Positions 7,673-16,559 of a stretch of 55,101 bases of DNA are shown piece after piece (the first letter of the stretch is position 1; each line of letters begins with the position of its first letter). Under the pieces are notes generated by a model. It was not told the origin of the DNA. It made no database searches and saw only the letters and a list, made by a program, of their open reading frames with translations. This DNA is from SIG565 sp045656145 (GTDB lineage Bacteria; Bacillota; Clostridia; Oscillospirales; Acutalibacteraceae), in the NCBI GenBank assembly GCA_045656145.1, contig JAZOQP010000001.1, forward strand, positions 1 through 55,101, read 5' to 3'. The position numbers and the translations under genes were made by a program.

Positions 7673-9088
7673 TTAAAGAATACTTTTGTAAAGTTTAATA
7701 TATTGATTTGCCGATTTGCCCCAACTGTTATCGCAGTTCATAGCTCTTGTTGTAAGGGTATCCCAACCCTCTTTATCGGCATAGCCTTCGAGCGCGCGCC
7801 AAACGGAATTTAGCATATCGTGGGCATTAAACAGTTTAAAGGTGAAGCCGTTACCTTCGCCATCTCCGCTATCCTTAATGGTGTCGTTGAGACCGCCCGT
7901 TTCGCGAACTATCGGAATGGTTCCGTAACGAAGCGCCACCATTTGTGCAAGTCCGCAAGGCTCACTTTGAGAAGGCATTAAGAATATATCGGCGCCCGCA
8001 TAAATTTTATGGGCAAGAGCGGGGATAAAGCCTTGCTTAAAGGCAACCTTATTAGGATATTTATTTGCCATATCGTGAAAGAAATTTTCAAACTCCCAAT
8101 CGCCGGAGCCGAGAATTACAAATTGAACATTCGCTCCTAGCATTTCTTCGAAAACTCTAGTAACCAAGTCGAAGCCCTTATGCTTTACAAGCCTGGAAAC
8201 GATACCGATAATGGCGATGTCTTTTTCTTGCGGCAATCCCATTTCCTTTTGGAGCTCTGCCTTGTTAAATGCCTTGCCGCTTTTATCCTCTATGGAGAAA
8301 TTTTTGTATATTAGCGGGTCGGTTTCGGGGTTATAAACATCGGTGTCGATTCCGTTGATAATACCTGATAATTTATATTGTAAGGTGTTGAGAATCCCAT
8401 CTAAACCATAAGAGAAATAAGGATTTAGTATCTCATAGGAATAGGTGGGGGAAACGGTTGTAAGCTTATCGGCAGTAACAAATGCGCCTTTCATAAGATT
8501 AACACAATCCGAATAATCAACTATATTTTCGCTTTCGGGCGGGAGGCCCAAAACATCGCCTGTAAGCTCGTGGCCATATTTACCCTGATATTGAATGTTA
8601 TGAATTGTAAACACCGTTTTAATATCGCGGAAGAATTCATTTTGGCGATAGAAAACATTAAGATAAACAGGCACCATAGCGGTTTGCCAATCGTTGCAAT
8701 GGATAATATCGGGCTTAAAGTTTATGGCGGGAAGAACCTCTAAAACGGCGCGCGAGAAAAAGGCGAAGCGCTCGGCATCATCATAATGGCCATAAAGACC
8801 CTCTCGGCCAAAATAATATTGGTTATCTAAAAAATAGTAAATAACTCCGTTTTCGTGCGCCTCAAAAACGCCGCAATATTGTCTTCTCCAGGAAACAGGC
8901 ACGGTAATGCTTGTTAAAAATGTCATTTTAGAACGCATTTCTTCGCTAATGGAAGCATAAAGAGGCAATATTATTCTGCATCCAACAAGTCTTTTGCGAA
9001 GCGCTTTAGGGAGAGCCCCAGCAACATCGGCAAGTCCGCCCGACATCGCAAACGGATAGGCTTCACTTGTAGCGTATAGTACTTTCAT
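7673..9088 (-). CDS. glgA: Glycogen synthase, ADP-glucose type (GT5)
   Basis: GlgA transfers glucose from ADP-glucose to the non-reducing ends of alpha-1,4-glucan. The 471-residue product has the GT5 N-terminal motif in the form SEAYPFAMSGGLADV, a HCNDWQTA segment near 125-132, TIHNIQYQG, and the C-terminal-domain motif SEPCGLAQM with the catalytic-region EPCG. In well-studied enzymes the N-terminal motif begins with a lysine (KTGGL or KSGGL) that contacts ADP-glucose; here that position is M15. An AGTTTTGGAGGAC ribosome site precedes the ATG. It follows glgD by 16 bases and is the fourth gene of the glgBCDA operon. Confidence 0.94.
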   Translation of the reverse strand: MKVLYATSEAYPFAMSGGLADVAGALPKALRKRLVGCRIILPLYASISEEMRSKMTFLTSITVPVSWRRQYCGVFEAHENGVIYYFLDNQYYFGREGLYGHYDDAERFAFFSRAVLEVLPAINFKPDIIHCNDWQTAMVPVYLNVFYRQNEFFRDIKTVFTIHNIQYQGKYGHELTGDVLGLPPESENIVDYSDCVNLMKGAFVTADKLTTVSPTYSYEILNPYFSYGLDGILNTLQYKLSGIINGIDTDVYNPETDPLIYKNFSIEDKSGKAFNKAELQKEMGLPQEKDIAIIGIVSRLVKHKGFDLVTRVFEEMLGANVQFVILGSGDWEFENFFHDMANKYPNKVAFKQGFIPALAHKIYAGADIFLMPSQSEPCGLAQMVALRYGTIPIVRETGGLNDTIKDSGDGEGNGFTFKLFNAHDMLNSVWRALEGYADKEGWDTLTTRAMNCDNSWGKSANQYIKLYKSIL

Positions 9089-9104
9089 TTATTGTCCTCC
9101 AAAA

Positions 9105-10208
9105 CTAGATAGTTTTTTCTTTTTCGATATAGATATGATTATCTTCTTTTCCTATAAGGGTTATGCCATCGGAAATTACTGCGGCTTTATCAAGAATAAC
9201 ATTTTTAAGAACGCAGTTTTTACCGATTTTTGCTCCCTGCATAATAACGGAATCGGTAATTTCCGCATTTTTATCAACCGTTACTCCGCGGAAAATAATG
9301 CTGTTTTTAACCGTTCCCTCAATTATAGAGCCGCCCGCAATAAGACTGTTTTCGGCATTGGAATTAACGCCATAACGGGTTGGCATATCATCGCGGGTTT
9401 TGGTGTAAACGGGGCGCTCCTTGTTGAAAAGAGCATCTCGGCATTCTTTTTTAAGCAATGATTTGCTTATTTTAGCATAACTTTCCTTGCTGTAAACCAC
9501 CTCGGCAAAATCGGTTACCTCATAGCCTAAAACCTTAACTTCGCCTATGGTTTCCTTAAGCATTTTGCGATTTATGGAAGAACTGTTATATTTGGTTGCA
9601 ATTTTTATGATTTCAATTAAAAGTTCGCGCTTTAAAATGTTTATTTGAAGGCTGTAATTTTCTTTTTCTTCTTCGCCTATGCCTACAACCTCTCCGTTAT
9701 TCAGTTGAAGATATATGGTTTCGCGGTTTTCGTTTGGAATAACGCCTTTTTTATAGGCCATAGTGATATCGGCACCGCTTGTTTTATGGAAGTTTATTAA
9801 CCTATCAAAATCTATATTGCTTACAATATCGCTATCGGTTAAAATAACATATTCTTCATTGCTGCGCTTTAAAAATGTCATAACGCCTGCTAAAGCATCA
9901 ATTCGGCTATTGAAAAATCCTGCCTTATCGGTGCTGAAAGGGGGCAGCATAAATATACCGCCGCTTTTTCTATCAAGGTCCCAGGAAATTCCGCTTCCCA
10001 AATGGTCGAGCAAAGAACTATAGTTGCCTTTGGTTATAACGCCAACCTTTGTAATTCCTGCGTTAACAAGGTTTGATAGCGTAAAATCTATAAGGCGGTA
10101 TCTGCCACCGAAAGGAATGGAAGCCATAGAGCGCTTTTTGGTGAAGTTAGGGAGTAATTCATCATTTGAGTTAGCAAAAATGATACCCATTACATTGTTT
10201 TTAATCAC
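9105..10208 (-). CDS. glgD: Glucose-1-phosphate adenylyltransferase regulatory subunit GlgD
   Basis: GlgD pairs with GlgC to form the heteromeric ADP-glucose pyrophosphorylase of Firmicutes. It has the nucleotidyltransferase fold and a C-terminal left-handed beta-helix with hexapeptide-like repeats (IIEGTVKNSIIFRGVTV, ITDSVIMQGAKIGKN). The GGQGSR nucleotide-binding loop of GlgC is replaced by NSNDELLPNFTKKRSMAS, as expected for the largely non-catalytic subunit, while PFGGRYRLIDFTLSN is kept. I prefer the GTG at 10208 (AGGAGG, 9-base spacing); the GTG at 10217 abuts the ribosome site. With that start the gene overlaps glgC by 8 bases. Confidence 0.9.
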   Translation of the reverse strand: MIKNNVMGIIFANSNDELLPNFTKKRSMASIPFGGRYRLIDFTLSNLVNAGITKVGVITKGNYSSLLDHLGSGISWDLDRKSGGIFMLPPFSTDKAGFFNSRIDALAGVMTFLKRSNEEYVILTDSDIVSNIDFDRLINFHKTSGADITMAYKKGVIPNENRETIYLQLNNGEVVGIGEEEKENYSLQINILKRELLIEIIKIATKYNSSSINRKMLKETIGEVKVLGYEVTDFAEVVYSKESYAKISKSLLKKECRDALFNKERPVYTKTRDDMPTRYGVNSNAENSLIAGGSIIEGTVKNSIIFRGVTVDKNAEITDSVIMQGAKIGKNCVLKNVILDKAAVISDGITLIGKEDNHIYIEKEKTI

Positions 10209-11418
10209 GGCGTTCACCCTCCTTTATGTTTTCTTCTATCATAAGTTTTGCGCCAATAACCGAGTTTTTGCCTATTGTTATATTGTCGCCAATAACGGTA
10301 ATTCCCCAGTTACCAACCTCGCTATCTTCAGGGCTTTTGCCAACCTCGGCATTTTCTTCAATAACAGCATTTTCAGCAACGATTGCATAGCGCACCTTGG
10401 CGCCTTTTTTTATAACCGCGCCCGGCATTATGAGAGAATAATCAACCTCTGCGCCTTCTTCAACCGTTACATTTTCGAAAAGGATTGAGAAATCAAGATT
10501 TCCCAAAACCTCGCAGCCATCGGTTATAAGGGAGTTTTCAACCCGAGCCTTTCCGCTTATATAGTGAGGCGGAAGGGCGTGAGAACGGGAATAAATCTTC
10601 CAATTGGAATCGGATAAATTAAGGTTGATTTTTGGGTTTAACAAATCAAGGTTTGCATCCCATAAGGATTCAACCGTTCCAACATCCTTCCAATAATCAT
10701 CAAATTTATAAACTATCATTTTCTCGCCCGCATTTAGCATTGCGGGGATAACGTCTTTTCCAAAGTCATTGGAAGAGGTGGGGTTCTTTTCATCCTCGGT
10801 AAGATATTTTTTAAGCTTATCCCAATTAAAAACATAAATGCCCATTGAAGCGAGTGTGCTTTTTGGGTTTTTCGGCTTTTCTTCAAATTCATAAATAACG
10901 CCGTTTTCATCAGCATTCATAATACCGAATCGGCTTGCCTCTTCTAAGGATACATTTAAAACCGCTATTGTGGCATCAGCATTCTGCGCTTTATGAAGTT
11001 CTATCATCTTCGAATAGTCCATTTTATAGATATGGTCGCCCGAGAGCACCAAAACATATTCGGGATTATAGCGCTCTATAAAATTCATATTCTGATAAAT
11101 GGCATTTGCCGTACCCTTATACCAGTCTCCGCCCTTGCTTTTTTGATAGGGGGGAAGAACGTGAACACCGCCCGAGAGCCTGTCAAGGTCCCAAGGCTTG
11201 CCCGAGCCTATATAATCATTTAATTCAAGCGGCTGATATTGGGTGAGCACGCCGACAGTATAGATGCCTGAATTTATGCAGTTGGAAAGCGGAAAATCGA
11301 TAATTCGGTATTTCCCGCCATATGGAACCGCAGGTTTGGCAATTTTTTTGGTCAGCACTCCGAGCCTGCTTCCTTGACCGCCTGCCAAAAGCATTGCAAC
11401 GCATTTTGTTTTTTTCAA
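10201..11418 (-). CDS. glgC: Glucose-1-phosphate adenylyltransferase catalytic subunit GlgC
   Basis: GlgC makes ADP-glucose from ATP and glucose 1-phosphate, the committed step of glycogen synthesis. Motifs are AMLLAGGQGSRLGVLT (nucleotide binding), PYGGKYRIIDFPLSN, VLSGDHIYKMDY (metal-binding aspartate), FEEKPKNPK and YWKDVGTVESLWDAN, followed by a beta-helix C-terminal domain. The product has 405 residues. I chose the TTG at 11418, 8 bases after AGGAG; a GTG at 11427 overlaps the ribosome site. It lies between glgB (30 bases upstream) and glgD (overlapping). Confidence 0.94.
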   Translation of the reverse strand: MKKTKCVAMLLAGGQGSRLGVLTKKIAKPAVPYGGKYRIIDFPLSNCINSGIYTVGVLTQYQPLELNDYIGSGKPWDLDRLSGGVHVLPPYQKSKGGDWYKGTANAIYQNMNFIERYNPEYVLVLSGDHIYKMDYSKMIELHKAQNADATIAVLNVSLEEASRFGIMNADENGVIYEFEEKPKNPKSTLASMGIYVFNWDKLKKYLTEDEKNPTSSNDFGKDVIPAMLNAGEKMIVYKFDDYWKDVGTVESLWDANLDLLNPKINLNLSDSNWKIYSRSHALPPHYISGKARVENSLITDGCEVLGNLDFSILFENVTVEEGAEVDYSLIMPGAVIKKGAKVRYAIVAENAVIEENAEVGKSPEDSEVGNWGITVIGDNITIGKNSVIGAKLMIEENIKEGERRD

Positions 11419-11448
11419 AATAATCACTCCTACGTTTATAATTTATAT

Positions 11449-13323
11449 TTACCGCTTGTCTGATTTATTCTTTTTATCTATTACTTTATAGTATGTTACC
11501 GATAGTCCCGGAATATTAAGGCTTGCCGAGTTATCAAAACTATGCATCGGTTTTTTATCGGCCTTAATTCTCTTAAGAGATTTTTTGATTTTTCCGCCAA
11601 ATTCACTCCAGCTGCTTGAAAAAACAGGTTTTATTTCATTGTTAGTTGGAACACCTATGCGGTAATCTTCTCTATCTATAGGGGTAAAGTTACAAACCAC
11701 TATAAGAGTATCTCCGTTTTGTGATTTTCTCATAAAGGCTATAACGCTTTGCGCGTTATCATCCGAAGAAATCCAATTAAAGCCCTCCCAGGAAAAATCA
11801 ATCTCCCAAAGCTCAGGATTTTCCAAATAGAAGTGGTTTAATTTCTTTGTGAACGATAACATTTGTTTATGCGCATCATAATCGAGTAAAAGCCAATCGA
11901 GAGCCTGCTTATAGTTCCACTCAATAAATTGAGCAAATTCATTGCCCATAAACAAAAGTTTTTTTCCGGGATGTGCCATCATATAGGCATAAAACGCCCT
12001 GAGCGAAGCAAATTTTTCTTCATATTCGCCCGGCATTTTATTTATCATTGAGCATTTGCCGTGAACAACCTCATCGTGTGAAATAGGAAGAATAAAATTC
12101 TCGGAAAATGCATAGAAAAACGAAAAGGTTATAAGGCCGTGATTGTCCTTTCTGAAAAGCGGGTCGAGAGAACAGTAGCGGAGCATATCGTTCATCCAAC
12201 CCATATTCCATTTAAAATTGAAACCAAGCCCGCCCATGCTTGCAGGCTTTGTAACCATTGGCCAGGCGGTTGATTCTTCGGCTATCATAAGAATGTTTTC
12301 GTTTGCGGCAAAAACAGCCTCATTTAGCCTTCGCAAAAATTCAACAGCTTCTAAGTTTTCTCGGCCACCGAATGAGTTGGGTAACCATTCGCCATCGCGG
12401 CGGTTATAATCGAGGTAGAGCATAGAGGCTACCGCATCAACCCTTAAACCATCAAGATGGTATTCCTTAATCCAGAAAACCGCCGAGGAGATAAGGAAGT
12501 TCATAACCTCAACCTTGCCAAAGTCAAAAACGCAGGTGCCCCATTCCTTATGTTCTCCCTTTCTTGTGTCTTCATACTCAAAGCAAGGACTTCCGTCAAA
12601 ACGGAAAAGGCCGTGCTCATCGCGTGGGAAGTGGGCGGGAACCCAATCAAGAATAACGCCGATATTATTTTCATGCATAATATCAATGAATTCCATAAAA
12701 TCATCGGGTGTGCCATATCTTGAGGTTGGTGCGAAATAACCCGTTACCTGATATCCCCATGAGCCTTCATAAGGATATTCGGTTAGTGGCATTAATTCGA
12801 TATGAGTGTAGCCCATATCTTTTACATAGCGTGCAAGTCGATGGGCGATTTCGCTATAGCTTAAAACGGTGCCATCATCATTTCTTTGCCAAGAGCCTAA
12901 ATGCACTTCATAGATATTAACAGGTGAAGAATATATATTTTTGTTTTTCTTTGAGCAAATCCAATCATTATCTCGCCAAATGTGAGAGCCTAGAGGATAT
13001 ATCTTAGCGGCGGTGCCGGGGCTTGTTTCAAAATGGTGCCCAAAGGGGTCGGATTTTAAAACTGTTTTGCCGGAAGAATCTGTAACGGCATATTTATAAT
13101 TATCAAATTTTTTAACTCCGTTGATTGTGGTTTCCCAAATCCCATCGGTTATTTTCATCATGGGTTGTGGATTCCAATCATTAAAATCCCCCACAACCGA
13201 AACTAAATTTGCCCTCGGCGCCCAAACTCTGAAAATGGCTTTATCATTTTCCAAAAAGGAGCCAAGGTAAGAATATGCATCGCTGCATAATTCATTATGA
13301 AATTTATTAATTTTCTCAAACAT
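11449..13323 (-). CDS. glgB: 1,4-alpha-glucan branching enzyme (GH13)
   Basis: GlgB introduces alpha-1,6 branches into glycogen. The 624-residue protein has an N-terminal CBM48-like domain (FRVWAPRANLVSVVGDFNDW near 31-50), a GH13 barrel and a C-terminal beta domain. The catalytic residues can be placed: nucleophile aspartate in DGLRVDAVASM, acid/base glutamate in IAEESTAWP, and the HDE motif in PISHDEVVHGK. YEGSWGYQ and FAPTSRYGTP are branching-enzyme signatures. Length is normal for the short (type B-like) enzymes. It opens the glgBCDA cluster behind its own promoter. No glycogen phosphorylase or debranching gene is in the window. Confidence 0.95.
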   Translation of the reverse strand: MFEKINKFHNELCSDAYSYLGSFLENDKAIFRVWAPRANLVSVVGDFNDWNPQPMMKITDGIWETTINGVKKFDNYKYAVTDSSGKTVLKSDPFGHHFETSPGTAAKIYPLGSHIWRDNDWICSKKNKNIYSSPVNIYEVHLGSWQRNDDGTVLSYSEIAHRLARYVKDMGYTHIELMPLTEYPYEGSWGYQVTGYFAPTSRYGTPDDFMEFIDIMHENNIGVILDWVPAHFPRDEHGLFRFDGSPCFEYEDTRKGEHKEWGTCVFDFGKVEVMNFLISSAVFWIKEYHLDGLRVDAVASMLYLDYNRRDGEWLPNSFGGRENLEAVEFLRRLNEAVFAANENILMIAEESTAWPMVTKPASMGGLGFNFKWNMGWMNDMLRYCSLDPLFRKDNHGLITFSFFYAFSENFILPISHDEVVHGKCSMINKMPGEYEEKFASLRAFYAYMMAHPGKKLLFMGNEFAQFIEWNYKQALDWLLLDYDAHKQMLSFTKKLNHFYLENPELWEIDFSWEGFNWISSDDNAQSVIAFMRKSQNGDTLIVVCNFTPIDREDYRIGVPTNNEIKPVFSSSWSEFGGKIKKSLKRIKADKKPMHSFDNSASLNIPGLSVTYYKVIDKKNKSDKR

Positions 13324-13363
13324 TTTTAAAACCCCAAGATATAATATTATCCTATTATATTAT

Positions 13364-13392
13364 ATTTTAACAAAGGATGCTTAGTTTTTCAA
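13364..13392 (-). promoter_or_regulatory. Likely promoter of the glgBCDA operon
   Basis: On the minus strand TTGAAA (complement of 13387-13392) and TAAAAT (complement of 13364-13369) have a 17-base spacer. The region between it and the glgB ATG is AT-rich and has further TATAAT-like hexamers, so the exact start is uncertain. Confidence 0.6.
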
Positions 13393-13468
13393 TAGAAGTT
13401 GAAAGAAAATTTTGGTAATTTTAAAATAGCGTAACAATATTTATATATGGTTTTTTGTGTAAAATATA

Positions 13469-13506
13469 TAAAAAACCGCCTATTTTGTCGAATAAGCGGT
13501 TTTTTA
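13469..13506. terminator. Terminator after the unrecognised gene 13516-14460
   Basis: AAAAAACCGC and GCGGTTTTTT form a stem around a loose centre, with T-runs on both strands. It lies 10 bases past the stop of the minus-strand gene and could also stop plus-strand transcription. Confidence 0.7.
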
Positions 13507-13515
13507 GAAATATTT

Positions 13516-14460
13516 TTATTTTTTGATAAATCTATATTGGGCAGCGCCGGTGTTATCATCATAGGAGTCCATTATAAATGTGAGTCCTGTGTTTTCGGCA
13601 AGGGTTTCCATAACGGTTTTAGTGGAATAAATAAAATAAGGGGTAATTTCTTTGCCTGTTTTCTTTAGGTGCTTAATAGCGGGGCAATATTCGATATTAA
13701 CGGTTAGGGTGGTGCCATCGCTTTCAAGTTTTAAAACTTCGGGCGCTTTTTCTAAATTATATGTATCGCGAATTTTATCGGCAACAACCTTTAAAGCATC
13801 GCCCTCTTTTGCCTTTTCAATAACCTTGCGGTAAACATTATTGGTGTAACGCTTTAAATATTTTTCAAGATGCTCTTGGCCGAATTTTGAGCCGAGGTAG
13901 TGTATACCCATATTAAGTGAGCTGTGGAAATCTTTATGGAAATATTCGCGGTCGGCTGAGTGGATTTCCATTTTTTCACAGGTGTCATCCAAAACCATAA
14001 AGCCTTTAAAAATCTTGGGGTCGAAAATAAGGCTTTGGCAACTGGCTTTATCAACATTAATATGATTTCTTATCCAATCAAGCCCTACTTCATTGAGCGC
14101 GGCGCGGTAGTAATCGCAATGTCCGCAATAGTCATAATAAGGCTCAATGCCGAGCTCTTCTTTTAATTTTAAGAGTCTGCCTTTGGAGGGGCAGTAGTGC
14201 ATGGTTGAATGAATCCAGCCTGCCTTTTCATTAAACCAGCGGGTGTTATCGGCGGCCTCTTCGGAAAGGGTTCCGTTCCAATATTCCCAGCATCCGCGAA
14301 GTCCTTTAGCCTTTGCATAATTAATTAGCGGAATTCCCTTGCCATCGGGTTTAAAGAGGTAGTCCCAAAATTCTTCAACTGCCGTATGCCCGCCAAAGTT
14401 TTCATCTATATAGCAAAAAAGTTCGCTGTAGGATGGGATAAATTCGGCGCAAGAAATCAT
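13516..14460 (-). CDS. Unrecognised protein of 314 residues with clustered cysteines
   Basis: I do not recognise this protein. It is a genuine gene by its GGAGATGATTTT ribosome site before the ATG, clean 314-codon frame and own terminator. No signal peptide or membrane segment is visible. Aromatic- and cysteine-rich patches stand out: CWEYWNG near 56-62, a Cys-Gly-His-Cys pair (CGHCDYY) near 112-118, and a CPAIKHL motif near 261-267 in the C-terminal part. The C-terminal third (from about 245) reads as an alpha/beta domain. The C-x2-C and histidines could bind a metal. A remote link to small hydrolase or sensor families with a conserved CP motif is possible but unproven. It sits between glgB and the rpsF operon, on the same strand, behind the rpsR terminator. 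Confidence 0.8.
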   Translation of the reverse strand: MISCAEFIPSYSELFCYIDENFGGHTAVEEFWDYLFKPDGKGIPLINYAKAKGLRGCWEYWNGTLSEEAADNTRWFNEKAGWIHSTMHYCPSKGRLLKLKEELGIEPYYDYCGHCDYYRAALNEVGLDWIRNHINVDKASCQSLIFDPKIFKGFMVLDDTCEKMEIHSADREYFHKDFHSSLNMGIHYLGSKFGQEHLEKYLKRYTNNVYRKVIEKAKEGDALKVVADKIRDTYNLEKAPEVLKLESDGTTLTVNIEYCPAIKHLKKTGKEITPYFIYSTKTVMETLAENTGLTFIMDSYDDNTGAAQYRFIKK

Positions 14461-14510
14461 AAAATCATCTCCAAAAAATTGTTTTAAAGTTTTAGTGGGG
14501 GTTGGTTTTA

Positions 14511-14545
14511 AAAAAAGAAGACAACCTGTAAAAAAGGTTGTCTTT
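14511..14545 (-). terminator. Terminator of rpsF-ssb-rpsR
   Basis: AAGACAACCT and AGGTTGTCTT form a strong stem, followed on the minus strand by CTTTTTTT. It begins about 10 bases past the rpsR stop. Confidence 0.85.
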
Positions 14546-14554
14546 CTATTTTAA

Positions 14555-14797
14555 TTAATCGTTAACATAGGGTAATAAAGCTATCTGGCGAGCACGCTTA
14601 ATAGCAGTTGTAAGCTCTCTCTGGTGCTTAGCGCAGGTGCCGGTAGCGCGGCGGGGAAGAATCTTAGCGCGTTCAGAAATGAACTTGCGAAGTTTTGCTA
14701 CATCTTTATAATCGATAGCTTCGATGCGGTCAACGCAGAAATGGCAAACCTTTCTGCGAGGCTTTCTACGAGCGATTTTATCGTTAGTTTTTTCCAT
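14555..14797 (-). CDS. rpsR: Ribosomal protein S18
   Basis: An 80-residue basic protein of the small subunit, binding next to S6. The characteristic core (IDYKDVAKLRKFISERAKILPRR, then GTCAKHQRELTTAIKRARQIALLPY) is present in full. Cysteines in CHFC near 18-21 and in GTCAKHQ suggest the zinc-binding (C+) variety. A GGAGG ribosome site precedes the ATG. Third gene of the conserved rpsF-ssb-rpsR operon. Confidence 0.97.
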   Translation of the reverse strand: MEKTNDKIARRKPRRKVCHFCVDRIEAIDYKDVAKLRKFISERAKILPRRATGTCAKHQRELTTAIKRARQIALLPYVND

Positions 14798-14832
14798 TGT
14801 TCTGCCTCCTTATATTATATTGAATATAGAGT

Positions 14833-15249
14833 TTAGAACGGCAAATCATCATCAGAACCATTATCAATCTCAACGAAATCGTTAGCCGAAGCGTTGCTGA
14901 AAGAAGCGGCTTCATTTGAAGCGGCACCATCGCGCTTAGACTCAACAAACTGAACATTGTTTGCAACAACCTCAAAAGCGGTTCTGTTTTTGCCTTCCTT
15001 ATCTGTGTATCTGCGGGTCTGAATAGAACCCTCAATGCCAATCATGCTGCCCTTGCTGAAATACTTTGTAACAAACTCAGCGGTCTGGCGCCAAGCAACA
15101 ATGTTGATAAAATCAGCCTGGGTTTCTTCTCCTGCTTTGTAACGGCGGGAAACAGCAATAGAGAAAGAAGTAACTGGGATATTGTTCGGAGTGTATTTAA
15201 GCTCCGGGTCGGCAGTTAGTCTGCCTGTCAATACTACTAAGTTAAACAT
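14833..15249 (-). CDS. ssb: Single-stranded DNA-binding protein
   Basis: Ssb coats single-stranded DNA in replication and repair and recruits partners through its C-terminal tip. The 138-residue protein has the OB-fold N-terminal domain (MFNLVVLTGRLTADPELKYT, then SIAVSRRYK and FINIVAWRQTAEFV) to about residue 105, a short linker poor in glycine, and the acidic tip DDLPF. GGAGG precedes the ATG. Being between rpsF and rpsR it is the essential replication Ssb, not a competence paralogue. Confidence 0.97.
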   Translation of the reverse strand: MFNLVVLTGRLTADPELKYTPNNIPVTSFSIAVSRRYKAGEETQADFINIVAWRQTAEFVTKYFSKGSMIGIEGSIQTRRYTDKEGKNRTAFEVVANNVQFVESKRDGAASNEAASFSNASANDFVEIDNGSDDDLPF

Positions 15250-15264
15250 ATAGGTCTTCCTCCG

Positions 15265-15549
15265 TTATTTTTTAATAACCATTACGCGAAGCACGCCATC
15301 GGTAATGCCGGCAACACGCTCAAGCTCAGCCGGGAATTCCGGAGCGCTTTCAAAAGTTGTGAAAACATAGAAACCTTCGGTTTCATAGTTGATGGGATAA
15401 GCAAGCTTGCGTTTGCCCCATTCGTCTACATTTTCAACGGTTGCGTTTTCAGCGATTAATGCCTGGAATTTATCCTTTAAAGCGGTAACAGCCTCGTCTC
15501 CTGCTTTTACAGAAAATACCATAGCAACCTCATACTTATTCTTAACCAT
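15265..15549 (-). CDS. rpsF: Ribosomal protein S6
   Basis: A 94-residue small-subunit protein that binds S18 on the platform. The sequence has the family pattern: YEVAMVFSVKAGDE at the start, GKRKLAYPINYETEGFYVF in the middle and a conserved VLRVMVIKK-like end. I chose the ATG at 15549, 8 bases after AGGAGG; a GTG nine bases upstream lies on the ribosome site. The leader between promoter and gene (15550-15632) is about 75 bases and contains CCGCAA near a TGATTA/TAATCA stem, where an S6:S18 autoregulatory site would be expected; that is only a suggestion. Confidence 0.96.
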   Translation of the reverse strand: MVKNKYEVAMVFSVKAGDEAVTALKDKFQALIAENATVENVDEWGKRKLAYPINYETEGFYVFTTFESAPEFPAELERVAGITDGVLRVMVIKK

Positions 15550-15632
15550 TCGTAGCACCTCCTTTTGGACTTAATGGCCTTGATTATTTAATCAAAGCAA
15601 GGAATTGCGGATATATCTCCACAAGTAAAATG

Positions 15633-15661
15633 ATTATATCAGTAAATGGCAAAAAAGTCAA
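15633..15661 (-). promoter_or_regulatory. Sigma-A promoter of rpsF-ssb-rpsR
   Basis: On the minus strand TTGACT (complement of 15656-15661) and TATAAT (complement of 15633-15638) have a 17-base spacer. It diverges from the coaX promoter, whose -35 begins 13 bases away. Confidence 0.85.
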
Positions 15662-15674
15662 CAATTATTTTTTC

Positions 15675-15702
15675 TTGATTTTATAATATAGTGTGTTATA
15701 AT
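15675..15702 (+). promoter_or_regulatory. Sigma-A promoter of coaX
   Basis: TTGATT (15675-15680) and TATAAT (15697-15702) have a 16-base spacer; an AAAGAGGTGAT ribosome site and the ATG follow within 20 bases, leaving a very short leader. Confidence 0.75.
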
Positions 15703-15722
15703 AAGAAAAAAGAGGTGATTAT

Positions 15723-16487
15723 ATGTTATTAGCCGTTGATATAGGCAATACTAATATAACATTAGGTCTTTATGATGATGAGCTTTTGCTTTTTACCGCA
15801 AGGCTTGCCACTAATAAAAATCATACTGCCGACCAATATGCAGTTGAAATAAAGAATATTTTAATGCTTCACTCTACCGGCCATGAAAGCATAGAGGATG
15901 CAATTATTTCTTCTGTTGTGCCAACTGTTGGAAAGGCGGTATCCAATGCTATTTCAATGCTTTGCCATATAGTTCCTTTAGAGCTCGGCCCAGGAGTTAA
16001 AACAGGACTCAATATAAAAATTGATAATCCCGCTCAGCTTGGCGCTGATTTAGCGGCGGCAGCGGCGGGCGCTCTTCATGAATATACAATGCCTTGTATC
16101 GTTATTGATATGGGAACTGCAACTACTGTTTCGGTGCTTGATGAAAAGGGTGCATTTTTGGGCGGTGTTATAGCGGCAGGTGTAAATCTAACGCTTAAAG
16201 CTCTAACCGAAAACACTTCGCAGTTATCCTCCATCAGAATTGAGGCGCCGCAAAGTGTTATAGGCACAAATACTGCCGATTGTATGCGCTCCGGTCTTAT
16301 TTTAGGAACGGCCGCAATGCTTGATGGCATTATTGACCGCATTGAAAATGAGCTGGGCACCTCGGCTACAGTTGTTGCTACAGGAGGACTTTCCCGTGAA
16401 ATCATAGGCCATTGCGAAAGAAATATTATATATAATGAAAATCTTTTGCTTGATGGTCTTCGCGTTATATACGAAAAAAACAATTAG
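15723..16487 (+). CDS. coaX: Type III pantothenate kinase
   Basis: CoaX phosphorylates pantothenate, the first step of coenzyme A synthesis; the type III enzyme is not feedback-inhibited by CoA and typically needs a monovalent cation. The 254 residues have the ASKHA-fold phosphate loop LLAVDIGNTNI, a GADLAAAAAGAL segment near 101-112 and the second phosphate motif VIDMGTATTVSV near 123-134, all family hallmarks. It is followed by an ECF transporter S component 72 bases downstream, suggesting uptake and trapping of the same vitamin. Confidence 0.95.
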   Translation: MLLAVDIGNTNITLGLYDDELLLFTARLATNKNHTADQYAVEIKNILMLHSTGHESIEDAIISSVVPTVGKAVSNAISMLCHIVPLELGPGVKTGLNIKIDNPAQLGADLAAAAAGALHEYTMPCIVIDMGTATTVSVLDEKGAFLGGVIAAGVNLTLKALTENTSQLSSIRIEAPQSVIGTNTADCMRSGLILGTAAMLDGIIDRIENELGTSATVVATGGLSREIIGHCERNIIYNENLLLDGLRVIYEKNN

Positions 16488-16559
16488 GTAATTACCGCCT
16501 AAAGCGGATTACAAATATATGAACTGTATCCTTAAAGGAACAGTATCGGAGGTTATTTT

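Noticed and set aside
10024..10488. Long antisense open frame over glgC/glgD
   Set aside because: It is a reading-frame shadow of two clearly identified genes with no ribosome site.
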